Shown here: positions 29,731-40,731 of the stretch, piece after piece
Layout: every line of letters starts with the position of its first letter
Numbering within the stretch: position 1 is the first letter of the stretch
Assembly (NCBI GenBank): GCA_014843695.1
Contig: CM026403.1
Span: forward strand, 41,754,572-41,818,571
DNA length: 64,000 bases
Direction of reading: 5' to 3'
Source of the DNA: Archivesica marissinica
Lineage: Eukaryota; Mollusca; Bivalvia; Venerida; Vesicomyidae
Made by a program: the position numbers and the translations under genes
The notes under the pieces: generated by a model
The model's database searches: none
Told to the model about the DNA's origin: nothing
The model's input: the letters and a program-made list of their open reading frames with translations, nothing else

Positions 29731-32700
29731 CTGAAAGAAGATTAGTTTGTTTGAGTTACACCAATGTCCTAGATCATATAGCGACTCAAGCTTTTATTGG
29801 TGGAGGAGGAGCGGGACTGCCCCTCCGAGTAGTATTTCAGGCATCGGCAGGCACTCAGGGTAGAATCACAAACTTTAGGCAAACCAGCTGGATTATCACG
29901 ACAGCTTCCTCACATGAAGAATGGGATAAGAACCTACAGCGGTGAGGGGCAAGTGATTTGAATACTGCCATAAAATGTGTCTATACATACTAGCACAAGA
30001 TATGTGTCTAAATATATTGACACTCAATATGTGCCTAAATAGACTGTCATACCAATGCCCCTACATGAGCTTTGACACAAATGATGTGCCTAAATAGACT
30101 GTCATACCAATACCGCTAAATGAGCTTGACACAAATGATGTGCCTAAATAGACTGTCATACCAATACCGCTAAATGAGCTTGACACAAATGATGTGCTTA
30201 AATAGACTGTCATACCAATACCGCTAAATGAGCTTGACACAAATGATGTGCCTAAATAGACTGTCATACCAATGCCCCTAAATGAGCTTGACACAAATGA
30301 TGTGCCTAAATAGACTGTCATACCAATGCCCCTACATGAGCTTGACACAAATGATGTGCCTAAATAGACTCATACCAATACCGCTAAATGAGCTTGACAC
30401 AAATGATGTGCCTAAATAGACTGTCATACCAATGCCCCTACATGAGCTTAACACAAATGATGTGCCTAAATAGACTGTCATACTAATACCGCTAAATGAG
30501 CTTGACACAAATGATGTGCCTAAATAGACTTGTCATACCAATGCCGCTAAATGAGCTTGACACAAATGATGTGCCTAAATAGACTGTCATACCAATGGGC
30601 TTGACACAAATGATGTGCCTAAATAGACTTGTCATACCAATGCCGCTAAATGAGCTTGACACAAATGATGTGCCTAAATAGACTCATACCAATGCCCCTA
30701 CATGAGCTTGACACAAATGATGTGCCTAAATAGACTTGTCATACCAATGCCCCTACATGAGCTTGACACAAATGATGTGCCTAAATAGACTGTCATACCA
30801 ATGCCCCTACATGAGCTTTGACACAAATGATGTGCCTAAATAGACTGTCATACCAATACCGCTAAATGAGCTTGACACAAATGATGTGCCTAAATAGACT
30901 GTCATACCAATACCGCTAAATGAGCTTGACACAAATGATGTGCTTAAATAGACTGTCATACCAATACCGCTAAATGAGCTTGACACAAATGATGTGCCTA
31001 AATAGACTGTCATACCAATGCCCCTAAATGAGCTTGACACAAATGATGTGCCTAAATAGACTGTCATACCAATGCCCCTACATGAGCTTGACACAAATGA
31101 TGTGCCTAAATAGACTGTCATACCAATACCGCTAAATGAGCTTGACACAAATGATGTGCCTAAATAGACTGTCATACCAATGCCCCTACATGAGCTTAAC
31201 ACAAATGATGTGCCTAAATAGACTGTCATACTAATACCGCTAAATGAGCTTGACACAAATGATGTGCCTAAATAGACTTGTCATACCAATGCCGCTAAAT
31301 GAGCTTGACACAAATGATGTGCCTAAATAGACTTGTCATACCAATGGGCTTGACACAAATGATGTGCCTAAATAGACTGTCATACCAATGCCGCTAAATG
31401 AGCTTGACACAAATGATGTGCCTAAATAGACTGTCATACCAATGCCCCTACATGAGCTTGACACAAATGATGTGCCTAAATAGACTTGTCATACCAATGC
31501 CCCTACATGAGCTTGACACAAATGATGTGCCTAAATAGACTTGTCATACCAATGCCCCTACATGAGCTTGACACAAATGATGTGCCTAAATAGACTGTTA
31601 TACCAATGCCACTAAATGAGCTTGACACAAATGATGTGCTTAAGTGAGACAGGTACAACATAATTTTGTACTTTTTTCGACTTCTTGCAGCTGTACCTAA
31701 CTATGTATGTTCCATTAATGTCAAACCTCTTGTGGGGACCGAGACCTGCTTTCCTGGGCAGGCTTAGCCGCCCAAGAGGTTAACCATTATTAAAGAGTGT
31801 GTGCGGTGCCTTGCTCAATGACATTACATACGTGGCCTGAGAAATATTTGACTAAAACATTTACTGTGGCATCAGGGTGACATTTAAGTGGAAGAAAAGC
31901 AGCTAAAGCAATTATGAAGTACCCGCTACTGTGGGGTAAATGTACAATATAGGCTGTCCGATTAGCGCAGTGGTTAGCGCACTCGCTTCTCACCAATGCA
32001 ACCTGGATAGTATGTGAGATGATACGGTGGTCGCCAGATCGGACAGGTGGGTTGTCTCCGGTTTCCTCCACACTAGAGACCACATATACGCTTTCATCTT
32101 TGCCAACGATAGTGATTAATATAAGTTGTTAAAACTTGCTTCGCAATCTCCATACAAACCACAGCCAGTTAGCTATCATGCAGTGGATAAGTAGTCGCCA
32201 TATCTATCCCACCTCCATAGATATTACTGGGACTTCATAGAGATTTAGGTTAATATACTATTATATCTCCATACAAACGACAGCCATTTAGCTATCATGC
32301 AGTGGATAAGTAGTCGCCATATCTATCCCACCTCCATAGATATTACTGGGACTACATGAGATTATGGCCTTTATTATGAACATTGGTTTGGCTACTACAG
32401 TGTCAATGTATGTCGTATTGGTAATGGCATCAAGAGGTGCTTCTATGACGGAAAGGGTTAAAATCCAAGGCTACACATATTAACATATGTGATGTTTACA
32501 CACCTCTCGGTTTCTTTCTTTCCTCCCCCGAGTGTAGGTACAAATGAAGATTCGTCCCTTTGTGACATTTGGGGCTTTCTAACTGGCGGGTTGCTAATAG
32601 CAACTGAGATTTCATGGTCTCCAATCAGAATACCGTCCGTTTTCATCACCGCCTGAGAAGCACTGTGCTGTAAGAAAACAGAAGGTATAATTTGATATAA

Positions 32701-35044
32701 ATGGCTGACGATAGTTTTGCGACAAGCTGAATATCTTAGGGGAATTTCACAAATTACAAGTTAAAGGTTTTTGCACACATTTTCAAGCAGTCGAGTATTT
32801 CAGTATAGTCCATTTATTCTGGTTATTTCCCTAAAGTTTTATAATGGATTTAGCTTTTGAAACAATAAACCCGATCCCACATTATGATTTCAACACTTCA
32901 ACTAAACCTTTCCGACTACTACTAAACATTTTTCCAATGACTACTAAAGGCTGTCCGATTAGCGCAGTGGTTAGCGTGCTCGCTTCTCTCCAATGCTACC
33001 CGGGTTCGATCCTCGTACAGGGAAGTATGTGAGATCGTACAATGGTCGCCAGATTGGAAAGGTTGGTTTTCTCCGGTTTCCTCCCACACGAATGACCACA
33101 TATACGCTTTAATCGGCGCCAACGATAGTGATTAATATAAGTTGTTAAAACTTGCTTTGCAATCGTTGTAAAATAAATAAAGTCTAAACTAAACAGTTGA
33201 CAGCTTTTGCTAGTATCCCTATATTCAAGCCAAGTGTTGCTAGTATACCTATATTCAAGCCAAGTTTTGCTAGTATACCTATATTCAAGCCAAGTTTTGC
33301 TAGTACACCTGTATTCAAGCCAAGTTTTGCTAGTACACCTGTATTCAAGCCAAGTTTTGCTAGTATACATGTATTCAAGCCAAGTTTTGCTAGTATACCT
33401 ATATTCAAGCCAAGTTTTGCTAGTACACATATATTCAAGCCAAGTTTTGCTAGTACACCTGTATTCAAGCCAAGTTTTGCTAGTATACATGTATTCAAGC
33501 CAAGTTTTGCTAGTATACCTATATTCAAGCCATGTTTTGCTAGTACACCTGTATTCAAGCCAAGTTTTGCTAGTATACATATATTCAAGCCAAGGTTTGC
33601 TAGTATACCTGTATTCAAGCCAAGTTTTGCTAGTATATATGTATTCAAGCCAAGTTTTGCTAGTATACATGTATTCAAGCCAAGTTTTGCTAGTATACCT
33701 GTATTCAAGCCAAGTTTTGCTAGTATACATGTATTCAAGCCAAGTTTTGCTAGTATACATGTATTCAAGCCAAGTTTTGCTAGTATACCTGTATTCAAGC
33801 CAAGTTTTGCTAGTACACATATATTCAAGCCAAGTTTTGCTAGTATACCTATATTCAAGCCAAGTTTTGCTAGTACACCTGTATTCAAGTAAAGTTTTGC
33901 TAGTATACCTATATTCAAGCCAAGTTTTGCTAGTACACATATATTCAAGCCAAGTTTTGCTAGTATACCTGTATTCAAGCCAAGTTTTGCTAGTACACAT
34001 ATATTCAAGCCAAGTTTTGCTAGTATACCTGTATTCAAGCCAAGTTTTGCTAGTACACATATATTCAAGCCAAGTTTTGCTAGTATACCTATATTCAAGC
34101 CAAGTTTTGCTAGTACACATATATTCAAGCCAAGTTTTGCTAGTATACCTGTATTCAAGCCAAGTTTTGCTAGTACACATATATTCAAGCCAAGTTTTGC
34201 TAGTATACCTGTATTCAAGCCAAGTTTTGCTAGTACACATATATTCAAGCCAAGTTTTGCTAGTATACCTATATTCAAGCCAAGTTTTGCTAGTACACAT
34301 ATATTCAAGCCAAGTTTTGCTAGTATACCTGTATTCAAGCCAAGTTTTGCTAGTACACATATATTCAAGCCAAGTTTTGCTAGTATCCCTATATTCAAGC
34401 CAAGTTTTGCTAGTATCCCTATATTCAAGCCAAGTTTTGCTAGTATACCTATATTCAAGCCAAGTTTTGCTAGTATACCTGTATTCAAGCCAAGTTTTGC
34501 TAGTATACCTGTATTCAAGCCAAGTTTTGCTAGTATACCTGTATTCAAGCCAAGTTTTGCTAGTATACCTGTATTCAAGCCAAGTTTTGCTAGTATACCT
34601 GTATTCAAGCCAAGTTTTGCTGGTATACCTGTATTCAAGCCAAGTTTTGCTAGTATACCTGTATTCAAGCCAAGTTTTGCTAGTATACCTGTATTCAAGC
34701 CAAGTTTTGCTGGTATACCTGTATTCAAGCCAAGTTTTGCTAGTAGTATTCAAGCCAAGTTTTGCTAGTATACATGTATTCAAGCCAAGGTTTGCTAGTA
34801 TACCTGTATTCAAGCCAAGTTTTGCTAGTATACCTGTATTCAAATCAAGTTTTGCTAGTTTTCCGGAGTTAATGGAGATATTCCTGTCATGGTCATGAAC
34901 ACAGCAAATTTGTGTAGGTTTGTGCAAAATTGAATAAATGTGCATTGGAAATCTACATACCTCATCCACAAACTCGACATAAGCCAGTCCTTTAGGAGCA
35001 CCACTTCTGTAGGTTACCAGTCGTACATCTCGGATTTCCCCATG
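29532..35044 (-). CDS. SART3: SART3/Prp24-type snRNP recycling factor, last three exons (5' part missing)
   Basis: SART3 (yeast Prp24) reanneals U4 and U6 snRNAs after splicing and binds the U6 LSm ring in the nucleus. Three minus-strand exons join in phase: 35044-34961 (84 bases), 32667-32504 (164) and 29730-29532 (199), giving 148 codons and a TGA. Exon one gives the second half of an RRM with RNP1 motif KGLAYVEF. The next continues the RRM (ASQAVMKTDG, VAISNPPVRK). The last ends MSNSEFRDMLLKK, the Lsm-interaction tail. The first half of this RRM, the other RRM and the N-terminal HAT repeats should lie at higher coordinates, but none was found up to the N gap. The intron at 32668-34960 holds a 30-bp array, and the one at 29731-32503 a 54-bp array. 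Confidence 0.85.
29790..29975 (-). mobile_element. SINE family 3 copy
   Basis: Minus strand: CAAATCACTTGCCCCTCACC, GTGAGGAAGCTGTCGTGATA, GAAATACTACTCGGAGGGGC. Inside the SART3 intron next to the terminal exon. Confidence 0.6.
29990..31640. repeat. 54-bp minisatellite with a ~746-bp higher-order copy (SART3 intron)
   Basis: About 30 units containing CACAAATGATGTGCCTAAAT. The variant order at 30061-30600 is repeated at 30807-31345, including a rare GAGCTTTGAC junction and one GTGCTTAAAT unit. Confidence 0.9.
31690..31835 (-). mobile_element. SINE family 5 fragment
   Basis: Matches the arms of the inverted pair at 4265-4640 (GTTCCATTAATGTCAAACC; CCTGGGCAGGCTTAGCCG; GCCTTGCTCAATGACATTAC). Confidence 0.6.
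31950..32145 (+). mobile_element. tRNA-derived SINE, family 4
   Basis: Head GGCTGTCCGATTAGCGCAGT (tRNA A box), GGTGGTCGCCAGATCGGACA, tail GTGATTAATATAAGTTGTTA. SART3 intron. Confidence 0.7.
32140..32460 (-). repeat. inverted copy of the 28.2-28.5 kb block
   Basis: Minus-strand sequence repeats TAACCCTTTCCGTCATAGAA through TAATCTCATGTAGTCCCAGT and the 115-bp unit. With the 28230 block it brackets the SART3 terminal exon as a ~4-kb inverted repeat. Confidence 0.75.
32504..32667 (-). CDS. SART3: SART3 RRM C-terminal exon
   Basis: Starts HSASQAVMKTDGILIGDHEI after a TTCTTACAG acceptor, completing the RRM with VAISNPPVRK, then a linker. Ends two bases into a codon before donor GTGTGT. Phase agrees with both neighbours. 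Confidence 0.85.
32948..33172 (+). mobile_element. tRNA-derived SINE, family 4
   Basis: Best copy of the family: GGCTGTCCGATTAGCGCAGT, GGGTTCGATCCTCGTACAGG (B box), TCCGGTTTCCTCCCACACGA, tail AAGTTGTTAAAACTTGCTTT. Sits just beside the 30-bp array in the SART3 intron. Confidence 0.75.
33203..34860. repeat. 30-bp minisatellite, ~55 copies (SART3 RRM intron)
   Basis: Units with TATTCAAGCCAAGTTTTGCT; variation is confined mainly to the TAC(A/C)(C/T)(A/C)T positions. Thirty bases is ten codons and no unit carries a stop in several frames, producing giant apparent ORFs on both strands. Confidence 0.95.
34961..35044 (-). CDS. SART3: SART3 RRM exon (RNP1)
   Basis: Exactly 28 codons, HGEIRDVRLVTYRSGAPKGL followed by AYVEFVDE. 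The minus-strand acceptor is CTGTTTCAG and the donor GTATGT. The open frame continues far into the intron because the 30-bp array there has no stops, so the intron boundary is set by homology and the donor consensus. Confidence 0.85.
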
Positions 35045-35432
35045 CTGAAACAGAAGATCAGCATGTATACTGGGATAATCTCTACACTGCTCGCATGTAA
35101 CCACACTGAAGAGAAAAAAATGATACCATGACAGGGGAGGACAATCATAAGCTATACAGCTTTCTGTCCAATTCCTTATATCAGTTGTTGTAAATACCGT
35201 AATCATGTATTGACAGAAAATAAATATGTTTAAACTAAATGATACCACATAATAGGAAAATACATTCTGTAGAAATTTGCATTTTCACTGATGTAATGTC
35301 GCTTTAACAGTCTAACAGACCTCATGAGGCTGTTTGACGTAGTCTACTTGCACATGTATGGCAAATGACAGCGAGCATGTCCAAAGACTTGAAAGTGCAA
35401 TTGATAATATAACAACATCGGCATCTTGTTGC

Positions 35433-35755
35433 ATTAGATTGATGGTTAGTTTTACAGTCATGTGTTGCATTAGATTGATGGTTAGTTTTACAGTCATGTG
35501 TTGCATTAGATTGATGGTTAGTTTTACAGTCATGTGTTGCATTAGATTGATGGTTAGTTTTACAGTCATGTGTTGCATTAGATTGATGGTTGGTTTTACA
35601 GTCATGTGTTGCATTAGATTGATGGTTAGTTCTACAGTCATGTGTTGCATTAGATTGATGGTTGGTTTTACAGTCATCTGTTGCATTAGATTGATGGTTA
35701 GTTTTACAGTCATCTGTTGCATTAGATTGATGGTTAGTTTTACAGTCATCTGTTG
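35433..35755. repeat. 36-bp minisatellite, 9 copies
   Basis: Units with TTAGATTGATGGTTAGTTTT and CAGTCATGTGTTGCA. Multiple of three, hence open frames on both strands. Confidence 0.9.
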
Positions 35756-35904
35756 CATGCAGTCTGTAGTTTACTTCCTCGTGGTTGCTAGGGTAGATCA
35801 GAGGTATTAGTTGGCGATAACAAAATGTTTTCGTTGAGTGTAGTACCCACGATCTGTTCCCCTGGATACTGGTAATCATTATAACCTTGTTTTACAGGCT
35901 CTCC

Positions 35905-36066
35905 ATGCTAATGTCATTTCTCAAGAAAGTATTCCAAAGTTTTCTCGACCCAGTTTACTTTAAATACTTTAACTGGTTCCTCGGTATAGTCGGTGTAGTC
36001 GTGTTGATTCCTTTAATATGTTATCTAAATATTTGTCTCTGTATGGAGTCCACCCATCATAACTAA
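35905..36066 (+). CDS. candidate 53-residue single-span membrane micropeptide
   Basis: An ATG seven bases after a good acceptor (CTTGTTTTACAG, ending 35897) opens a 53-codon frame ending TAA at 36064-36066. It reads MLMSFLKKVFQSFLDPVYFK, then an aromatic stretch, then a hydrophobic span (FLGIVGVVVLIPLICYLNIC) and a short Cys/His tail. Basic residues before the span suggest an N-in signal anchor. I do not recognise a family. It lies on the strand opposite to SART3, between two minisatellites (36-bp and 66-bp units). It could be a chance frame, the terminal exon of an unseen plus-strand gene, or a genuine small membrane protein. Confidence 0.3.
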   Translation: MLMSFLKKVFQSFLDPVYFKYFNWFLGIVGVVVLIPLICYLNICLCMESTHHN

Positions 36067-36116
36067 ATATTCCTGCTCTCCAAATTCTTCAGGCCATAAC
36101 CACTGGATCTTATTTG

Positions 36117-36505
36117 CCAATGTACACAGTGTCTGGTCGAGCACGTCCATATTTGGGATCCCATAAATGTTAGATAGATTTGCCAATGTACACAGTGTCT
36201 GGTCGAGCACGTCCATATTTGGGATCCCATAAATGTTAGATAGATTTGCCAATGTACACAGTGTCTGGTCGAGCACGTCCATATTTGGGATCCCATAAAT
36301 GTTAGATAGATTTGCCAATGTAACAGTGTCTGGTCGAGCACGTCCATATTTGGGATCCCATAAATGTTAGATAGATTTGCCAATGTACACAGTGTCTGGT
36401 CGAGCACGTCCATATTTGGGATCCCATAAATGTTAGATAGATTTGCCAATGTACAGTGTCTGGTCGAGCACGTCCATGTTTTGGATCCCATAAATGTTAG
36501 ACAGA
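36117..36505. repeat. 66-bp minisatellite, ~6 copies
   Basis: Units with GTGTCTGGTCGAGCACGTCC and ATATTTGGGATCCCATAAAT. Immediately 3' of the candidate micropeptide. Confidence 0.9.
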
Positions 36506-36661
36506 TTTTCACATCATATTTTGCGGTTAGTCTTAAAGCGATACTACATCAATGAAAACGCAAATTTCTACAGAATGTATTTTCCTATTGTAAGGCATAA
36601 CTGTTTTCCGAGTATTTATCTCAAGAACTGAGTATTTCAACTAATAAACAACCGTCGTATA

Positions 36662-36743
36662 TGCATCAGCACCATTTCGGGCTATATCGCCGACGGGCAG
36701 CTTACTTAACAACATCTTTCCTGGGCAGGCTCCAGCGGTTTTT
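36662..36743 (-). mobile_element. SINE family 2, 3' fragment
   Basis: GCATCAGCACCATTTCGGGC and CTTTCCTGGGCAGGCTCCAG match the other family 2 copies. Confidence 0.65.
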
Positions 36744-37151
36744 AATATAAATGAAACAAACAAAAGAATGTAAATAGGGTCAACATCCATGCGTAATGCA
36801 ATGTGTGTATCTTGAATAACACGATTATGCTACAGATTTACAGTTATATATATCCCACCCTGTGTGCATATTAATTTTTTTTTAGACTAATACGATTTAA
36901 AAGCGACAGTAGCACGCGCTTGGTATACACTCCAATAGTAAACAAACATCAATTCATGAGAGTAGCTGACAGTTATATGAAATCCTACTATCACTTTTGA
37001 GAGTTTGTATACCACAAACACACTGTATAGAAAGTTAGTGTTCGCATTATTTGGAAGAATTTATAGTAGTAATGCTATTTATACGTAAAATAGCTTTTTG
37101 CGATGTAATGTCGCTTTAAGGTGTGTTAAGAAATTCAACTTATCAAAGTCC
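36744..37151. other. spacer, no gene seen
   Basis: AT-rich. The motif GCGATGTAATGTCGCTTTAAG at its end also occurs near 35290 as a short dispersed repeat, pointing to an old repeat boundary. Confidence 0.4.
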
Positions 37152-37412
37152 GCCTCCGTGGTCGAGTGGTTAAGGTCGCTGACTTGTATACCACTGTAAC
37201 CTATCATCACCGATGGTCACGGGTTCGAGCCCTGCTCAGGTTGTGTCTCATTTATATGAAAAAGTTGGCAGTTTCTTACGGAGGTTGGTGCACCCAAGTA
37301 CTGGTTAACCGCTGGAGCCTGCCCAGGAAAGGTGTTGTTAAGCAAACTGCCCGCCGGCGATATAGCCCGAAATGGTGCTGATGCAGGCGTAAAACCCGAA
37401 ATATAACATAAT
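37152..37412 (+). mobile_element. SINE family 2, full length
   Basis: Complete tRNA-like head GTCCGCCTCCGTGGTCGAGT, B box GGGTTCGAGCCCTGCTCAGG, body GGAGGTTGGTGCACCCAAGT, tail GTAAAACCCGAAATATAACA. The head resembles class II (Ser/Leu) tRNAs but carries an oversized arm. Confidence 0.8.
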
Positions 37413-37489
37413 CAACTTATCTAAATTGTGTATAATATAGAAATATTACCTTTCATATTTATTTTGGCATCTTGTACAGATTCAGTGTG

Positions 37490-37625
37490 CATCAACAATC
37501 CGTAGGCACATTTAAATTCCACGTTGCCTCTTCTCTCTCCCTCGTGGCGATGGATTCCATCAGGAATGAGGTCTCGAGAGTGATTAATATAAGTTGTAAG
37601 AATTTGTTACGCAATCAAGCTAAAA
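37490..37625 (+). mobile_element. SINE family 6, 3' part
   Basis: CCACGTTGCCTCTTCTCTCT, GATGGATTCCATCAGGAATG, tail GAGTGATTAATATAAGTTGT; same as 5285-5505 in the other orientation. Confidence 0.6.
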
Positions 37626-37865
37626 TATATGTGTATAAATAAACAAACCGTACGTGCAGCTTCCGGTTTTATTTATAGAATCATAAGACACATGCAAGGT
37701 AGGACACACTTGTATTTTAAGGCGTATATACCCGACAAAGCCTGGAGCTAGCACGTTATATTTATTGCAAGGTTATCCAATCTAAATACTGGAAACTGCA
37801 TTGAAGCGTAATAGAGGCATAATAGAGCTATCACTGAAGGTGCACCAATCAATGTAGCGACAGTA

Positions 37866-37968
37866 AACATAATTTATTTTACATTGTTTGCGAAACAAGC
37901 TTCAGCAATTTAATATTAATCACTCTCGTTGGCATGGATGAAAGCGAATATGTAGTCATTCGTGTGAG
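37866..37968 (-). mobile_element. SINE family 4 fragment, interrupted by a minisatellite
   Basis: Minus-strand 3' end of family 4 (GATTAATATTAAATTGC; CGAATGACTACATATTCGC). The sequence turns into the 21-bp array at the point where the SINE would read its CACACGAGGAAACC-like segment. Confidence 0.55.
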
Positions 37969-38469
37969 AGGTAACACGAGTACTCTGAGAGGTAACACGA
38001 GTATTCTGAGAGGTAACACGAGTATTCTGAGAGGTAACACGAGTATTCTGAGAGGTAACACGAGTATTCTGAGAGGTAACACGAGTATTCTGAGAGGTAA
38101 CATGAGTATTCTGAGAGGTAACATGAGTATTCTGAGAGGTAACACGAGTATTCTGAGAGGTAACATGAGTATTCTGAGAGGTAACATGAGTATTCTGAGA
38201 GGTAACACGAGTATTCTGAGAGGTATGAGTATTCTGAGAGGTAACACGAGTATTCTGAGAGGTAACACGAGTATTCTGAGAGGTAACATGAGTATTCTGA
38301 GAGGTAACATGAGTATTCTGAGAGGTAACACGAGTATTCTGAGAGGTAACACGAGTATTCTGAGAGGTAACATGAGTATTCTGAGAGGTAACACGAGTAT
38401 TCTGAGAGGTAACACGAGTATTCTGAGAGGTAACATGAGTATTCTGAGAGGTAACACGAGTACTCTGAG
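37965..38469. repeat. 21-bp minisatellite, ~24 copies
   Basis: Unit GAGAGGTAACACGAGTATTCT, with CATGAG and CACGAG variants. Seven codons per unit, hence long open frames. Confidence 0.92.
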
Positions 38470-38484
38470 AAAATACTTTATTTT

Positions 38485-38645
38485 TGGGTTTAAAGTCACA
38501 TTAGGTCATATGACGACTCTCCAGCTATTATTGGTGGAGAAAGACCACGCAGGCACCTCCATGCAGTATTCCGTCGAACTTACACAGAGGTGAGTGGCAA
38601 GCGATTTGAAGTCAAAAACCATAATCACTCAACCACAGAAGCCCC
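38485..38645 (-). mobile_element. SINE family 3 copy
   Basis: Minus strand: GGGGCTTCTGTGGTTGAGTG head, GGAATACTGCATGGAGGTGC, CCACCAATAATAGCTGGAGA. Lies between the 21-bp and 75-bp arrays. Confidence 0.6.
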
Positions 38646-38690
38646 TAAAAACAAAATTCTGTCCAATCTGGTGACAACTGTAACATCTGA

Positions 38691-39437
38691 ACAGAGTATA
38701 GTAGAGCTACCATTGAAGGTGATATATACATCCACCAATGTGCTGGTAGTAAGGAGGCTACGTGAACAGAGTATAGTAGAGCTACCATTGAAGGTGATAT
38801 ATACATCCACCAATGTGCTGGTAGTAAGGAGGCTACGTGAACAGAGTATAGTAGGGCTATCATTGAAGGTGATATATACATCCACCAATGTGCTGGTAGT
38901 AAGGAGGCTACGTGAACAGAGTATAGTAGGGCTACCATTGAAGGTGATATATACATCCACCAATGTGCTGGTAGTAAGGAGGCTACGTGAACAGAGTATA
39001 GTAGAGCTACCATTGAAGGTGATATATACATCCACCAATGTGCTGGTAGTAAGGAGGCTACGTGAACAGAGTATAGTAGGGCTACATTGAAGGTGATAAA
39101 TCCACCAATGTGCTGGTAGTAAGGAGGCTACGTGAACAGAGTATAGTAGGGCTACCATTGAAGGTGATATATACATCCACCAATGTGCTGGTAGTAAGGA
39201 GGCTACGTGAACAGAGTATAGTAGGGCTACCATTGAAGGTTATATACATCACCAATTGCTGTGTAAGAGCTACGAGAACAGAGTATAGTGGGTTGGGTGT
39301 TTTGTTGTGTAGGAGGCTACGTGAACAGAGTATAGTAGAGCTACCATTGAAGGTGATATATACATCCACCAATGTGCTGGTAGTAAGGAGGCTACGTGAA
39401 CAGAGTATAGTAGGGCTATCATTGAAGGTGATATATT
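38691..39437. repeat. 75-bp minisatellite, ~10 copies
   Basis: Units with GAACAGAGTATAGTAGAGCT and ATCCACCAATGTGCTGGTAG. A diverged single unit lies outside the array at about 37800-37860. One internal unit (39240-39310) is scrambled. Confidence 0.9.
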
Positions 39438-39439
39438 AT

Positions 39440-40425
39440 AGTATTTGCTACGGAATACAGACCTGGGAGTACAGCGTTGTCAGTATCTGCTGGTAGATGT
39501 ATATTATAGTATTTGCTGTCAGTGTCTGCTGGTAGATGTATATTATAGTATTTGCTACGGAATACAGACCTGGGAGTACAGCGTTGTCAGTATCTGCTGG
39601 TAGATGTATATTATAGTATTTGCTGTCAGTGTCTGCTGGTAGATGTATATTATAGTATTTGCTACGGAATACAGACCTGGGAGTACAGCGTTGTCAGTAT
39701 CTGCTGGTAGATGTATATTATAGTATTTGCTGTCAGTGTCTGCTGGTAGATGTATATTATAGTATTTGCTGTCAGTGTCTGCTGGTAGATCTATATTATA
39801 GTATTTGCTCTCAGTGCCTGCTGGTAGATCTATATTATAGTATTTGCTGTCAGTGTCTGCTGGTAGATCTATATTATAGTATTTGCTGTCAGTGCCTGCT
39901 GGTAGATGTATATTATAGTATTTGCTGTCAGTATCTGCTGGTAGATGTATATTATAGTATTTGCTACGGAATACAGACCTGGGAGAATAGCGTCGTCAGT
40001 ATCTGCTGGTAGATGTATATTATAGTATTTGCTTTGGAATACAGACCTGGGAGAACAGCGTTGTCAGTGTCTGCTGGTAGATGTATATTATAGTATTTGC
40101 TGTCAGTGCCTGCTGGTAGATGTATATTATAGTATTTGCTGTCAGTATCTGCTGGTAGATGTATATTATAGTATTTGCTACGGAATACAGACCTGGGAGT
40201 ACAGCGTCGTCAGTATCTGCTGGTAGATGTATATTATAGTATTTGCTACGGAATACAGACCTGGGAGTACAGCGTTGTCAGTGCCTGCTGGTAGATGTAT
40301 ATTATAGTATTTGCTACGGAATACAGACCTGGGAGTACAGCGTTGTCAGTGCCTGCTGGTAGATGTATGTTATAGTATTTGCTACGGAATACAGACCTGG
40401 GAGTACAGCGTTGTCAGTGCCTCCT
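39440..40425. repeat. compound 68/36-bp minisatellite
   Basis: Long units carry CGGAATACAGACCTGGGAGT; short ones keep only GTCAGTGTCTGCTGGTAGAT to TTATAGTATTTGCT. The two forms alternate. Confidence 0.9.
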
Positions 40426-40578
40426 TTGTACATGTGAACGGGAGATTTTTGATAAACAGTTTGCTCTTTTCCAGTGATGTTCCATACTGTAGAAATAAAT
40501 ATTGTGGTTAATACAACGTTTAATGGCACACAGGTTAATACAGTTTGACAAACAGATGTTTGAAATCTAAGTTTGTGG

Positions 40579-40731
40579 GCTCAACAAGTATGACGACATA
40601 TACCGGTAATAATGATGAACATTAAGTATGACGACATATACCGGTAATAATGATGAACATTAAGTATGACGACATATACCGGTAATAATGATGAACATTA
40701 AGTATGACGACATATACCGGTAATAATGATG
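40579..40731. repeat. 38-bp repeat cut by the assembly gap
   Basis: Four copies of a unit with AAGTATGACGACATATACCG and TAATAATGATGAACATT running into the N run. Confidence 0.85.

Noticed and set aside
29673..29945. 90-codon plus-strand ORF
   Set aside because: Overlaps the SART3 terminal exon in antisense and a SINE; no signals.
33203..34860. CRISPR-like array with 30-bp periodicity
   Set aside because: The whole period is conserved; there are no variable spacers.
33184..34898. 514- and 563-codon frames in the 30-bp array as genes
   Set aside because: Intronic to SART3, no start context or splice signals, open on both strands. Only the intron-retention possibility was kept, as a finding.
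37152..37260. A functional Ser/Leu tRNA gene
   Set aside because: A and B boxes are present, but the spacing is too long, the stems do not close and the same sequence continues into a repeated SINE body.
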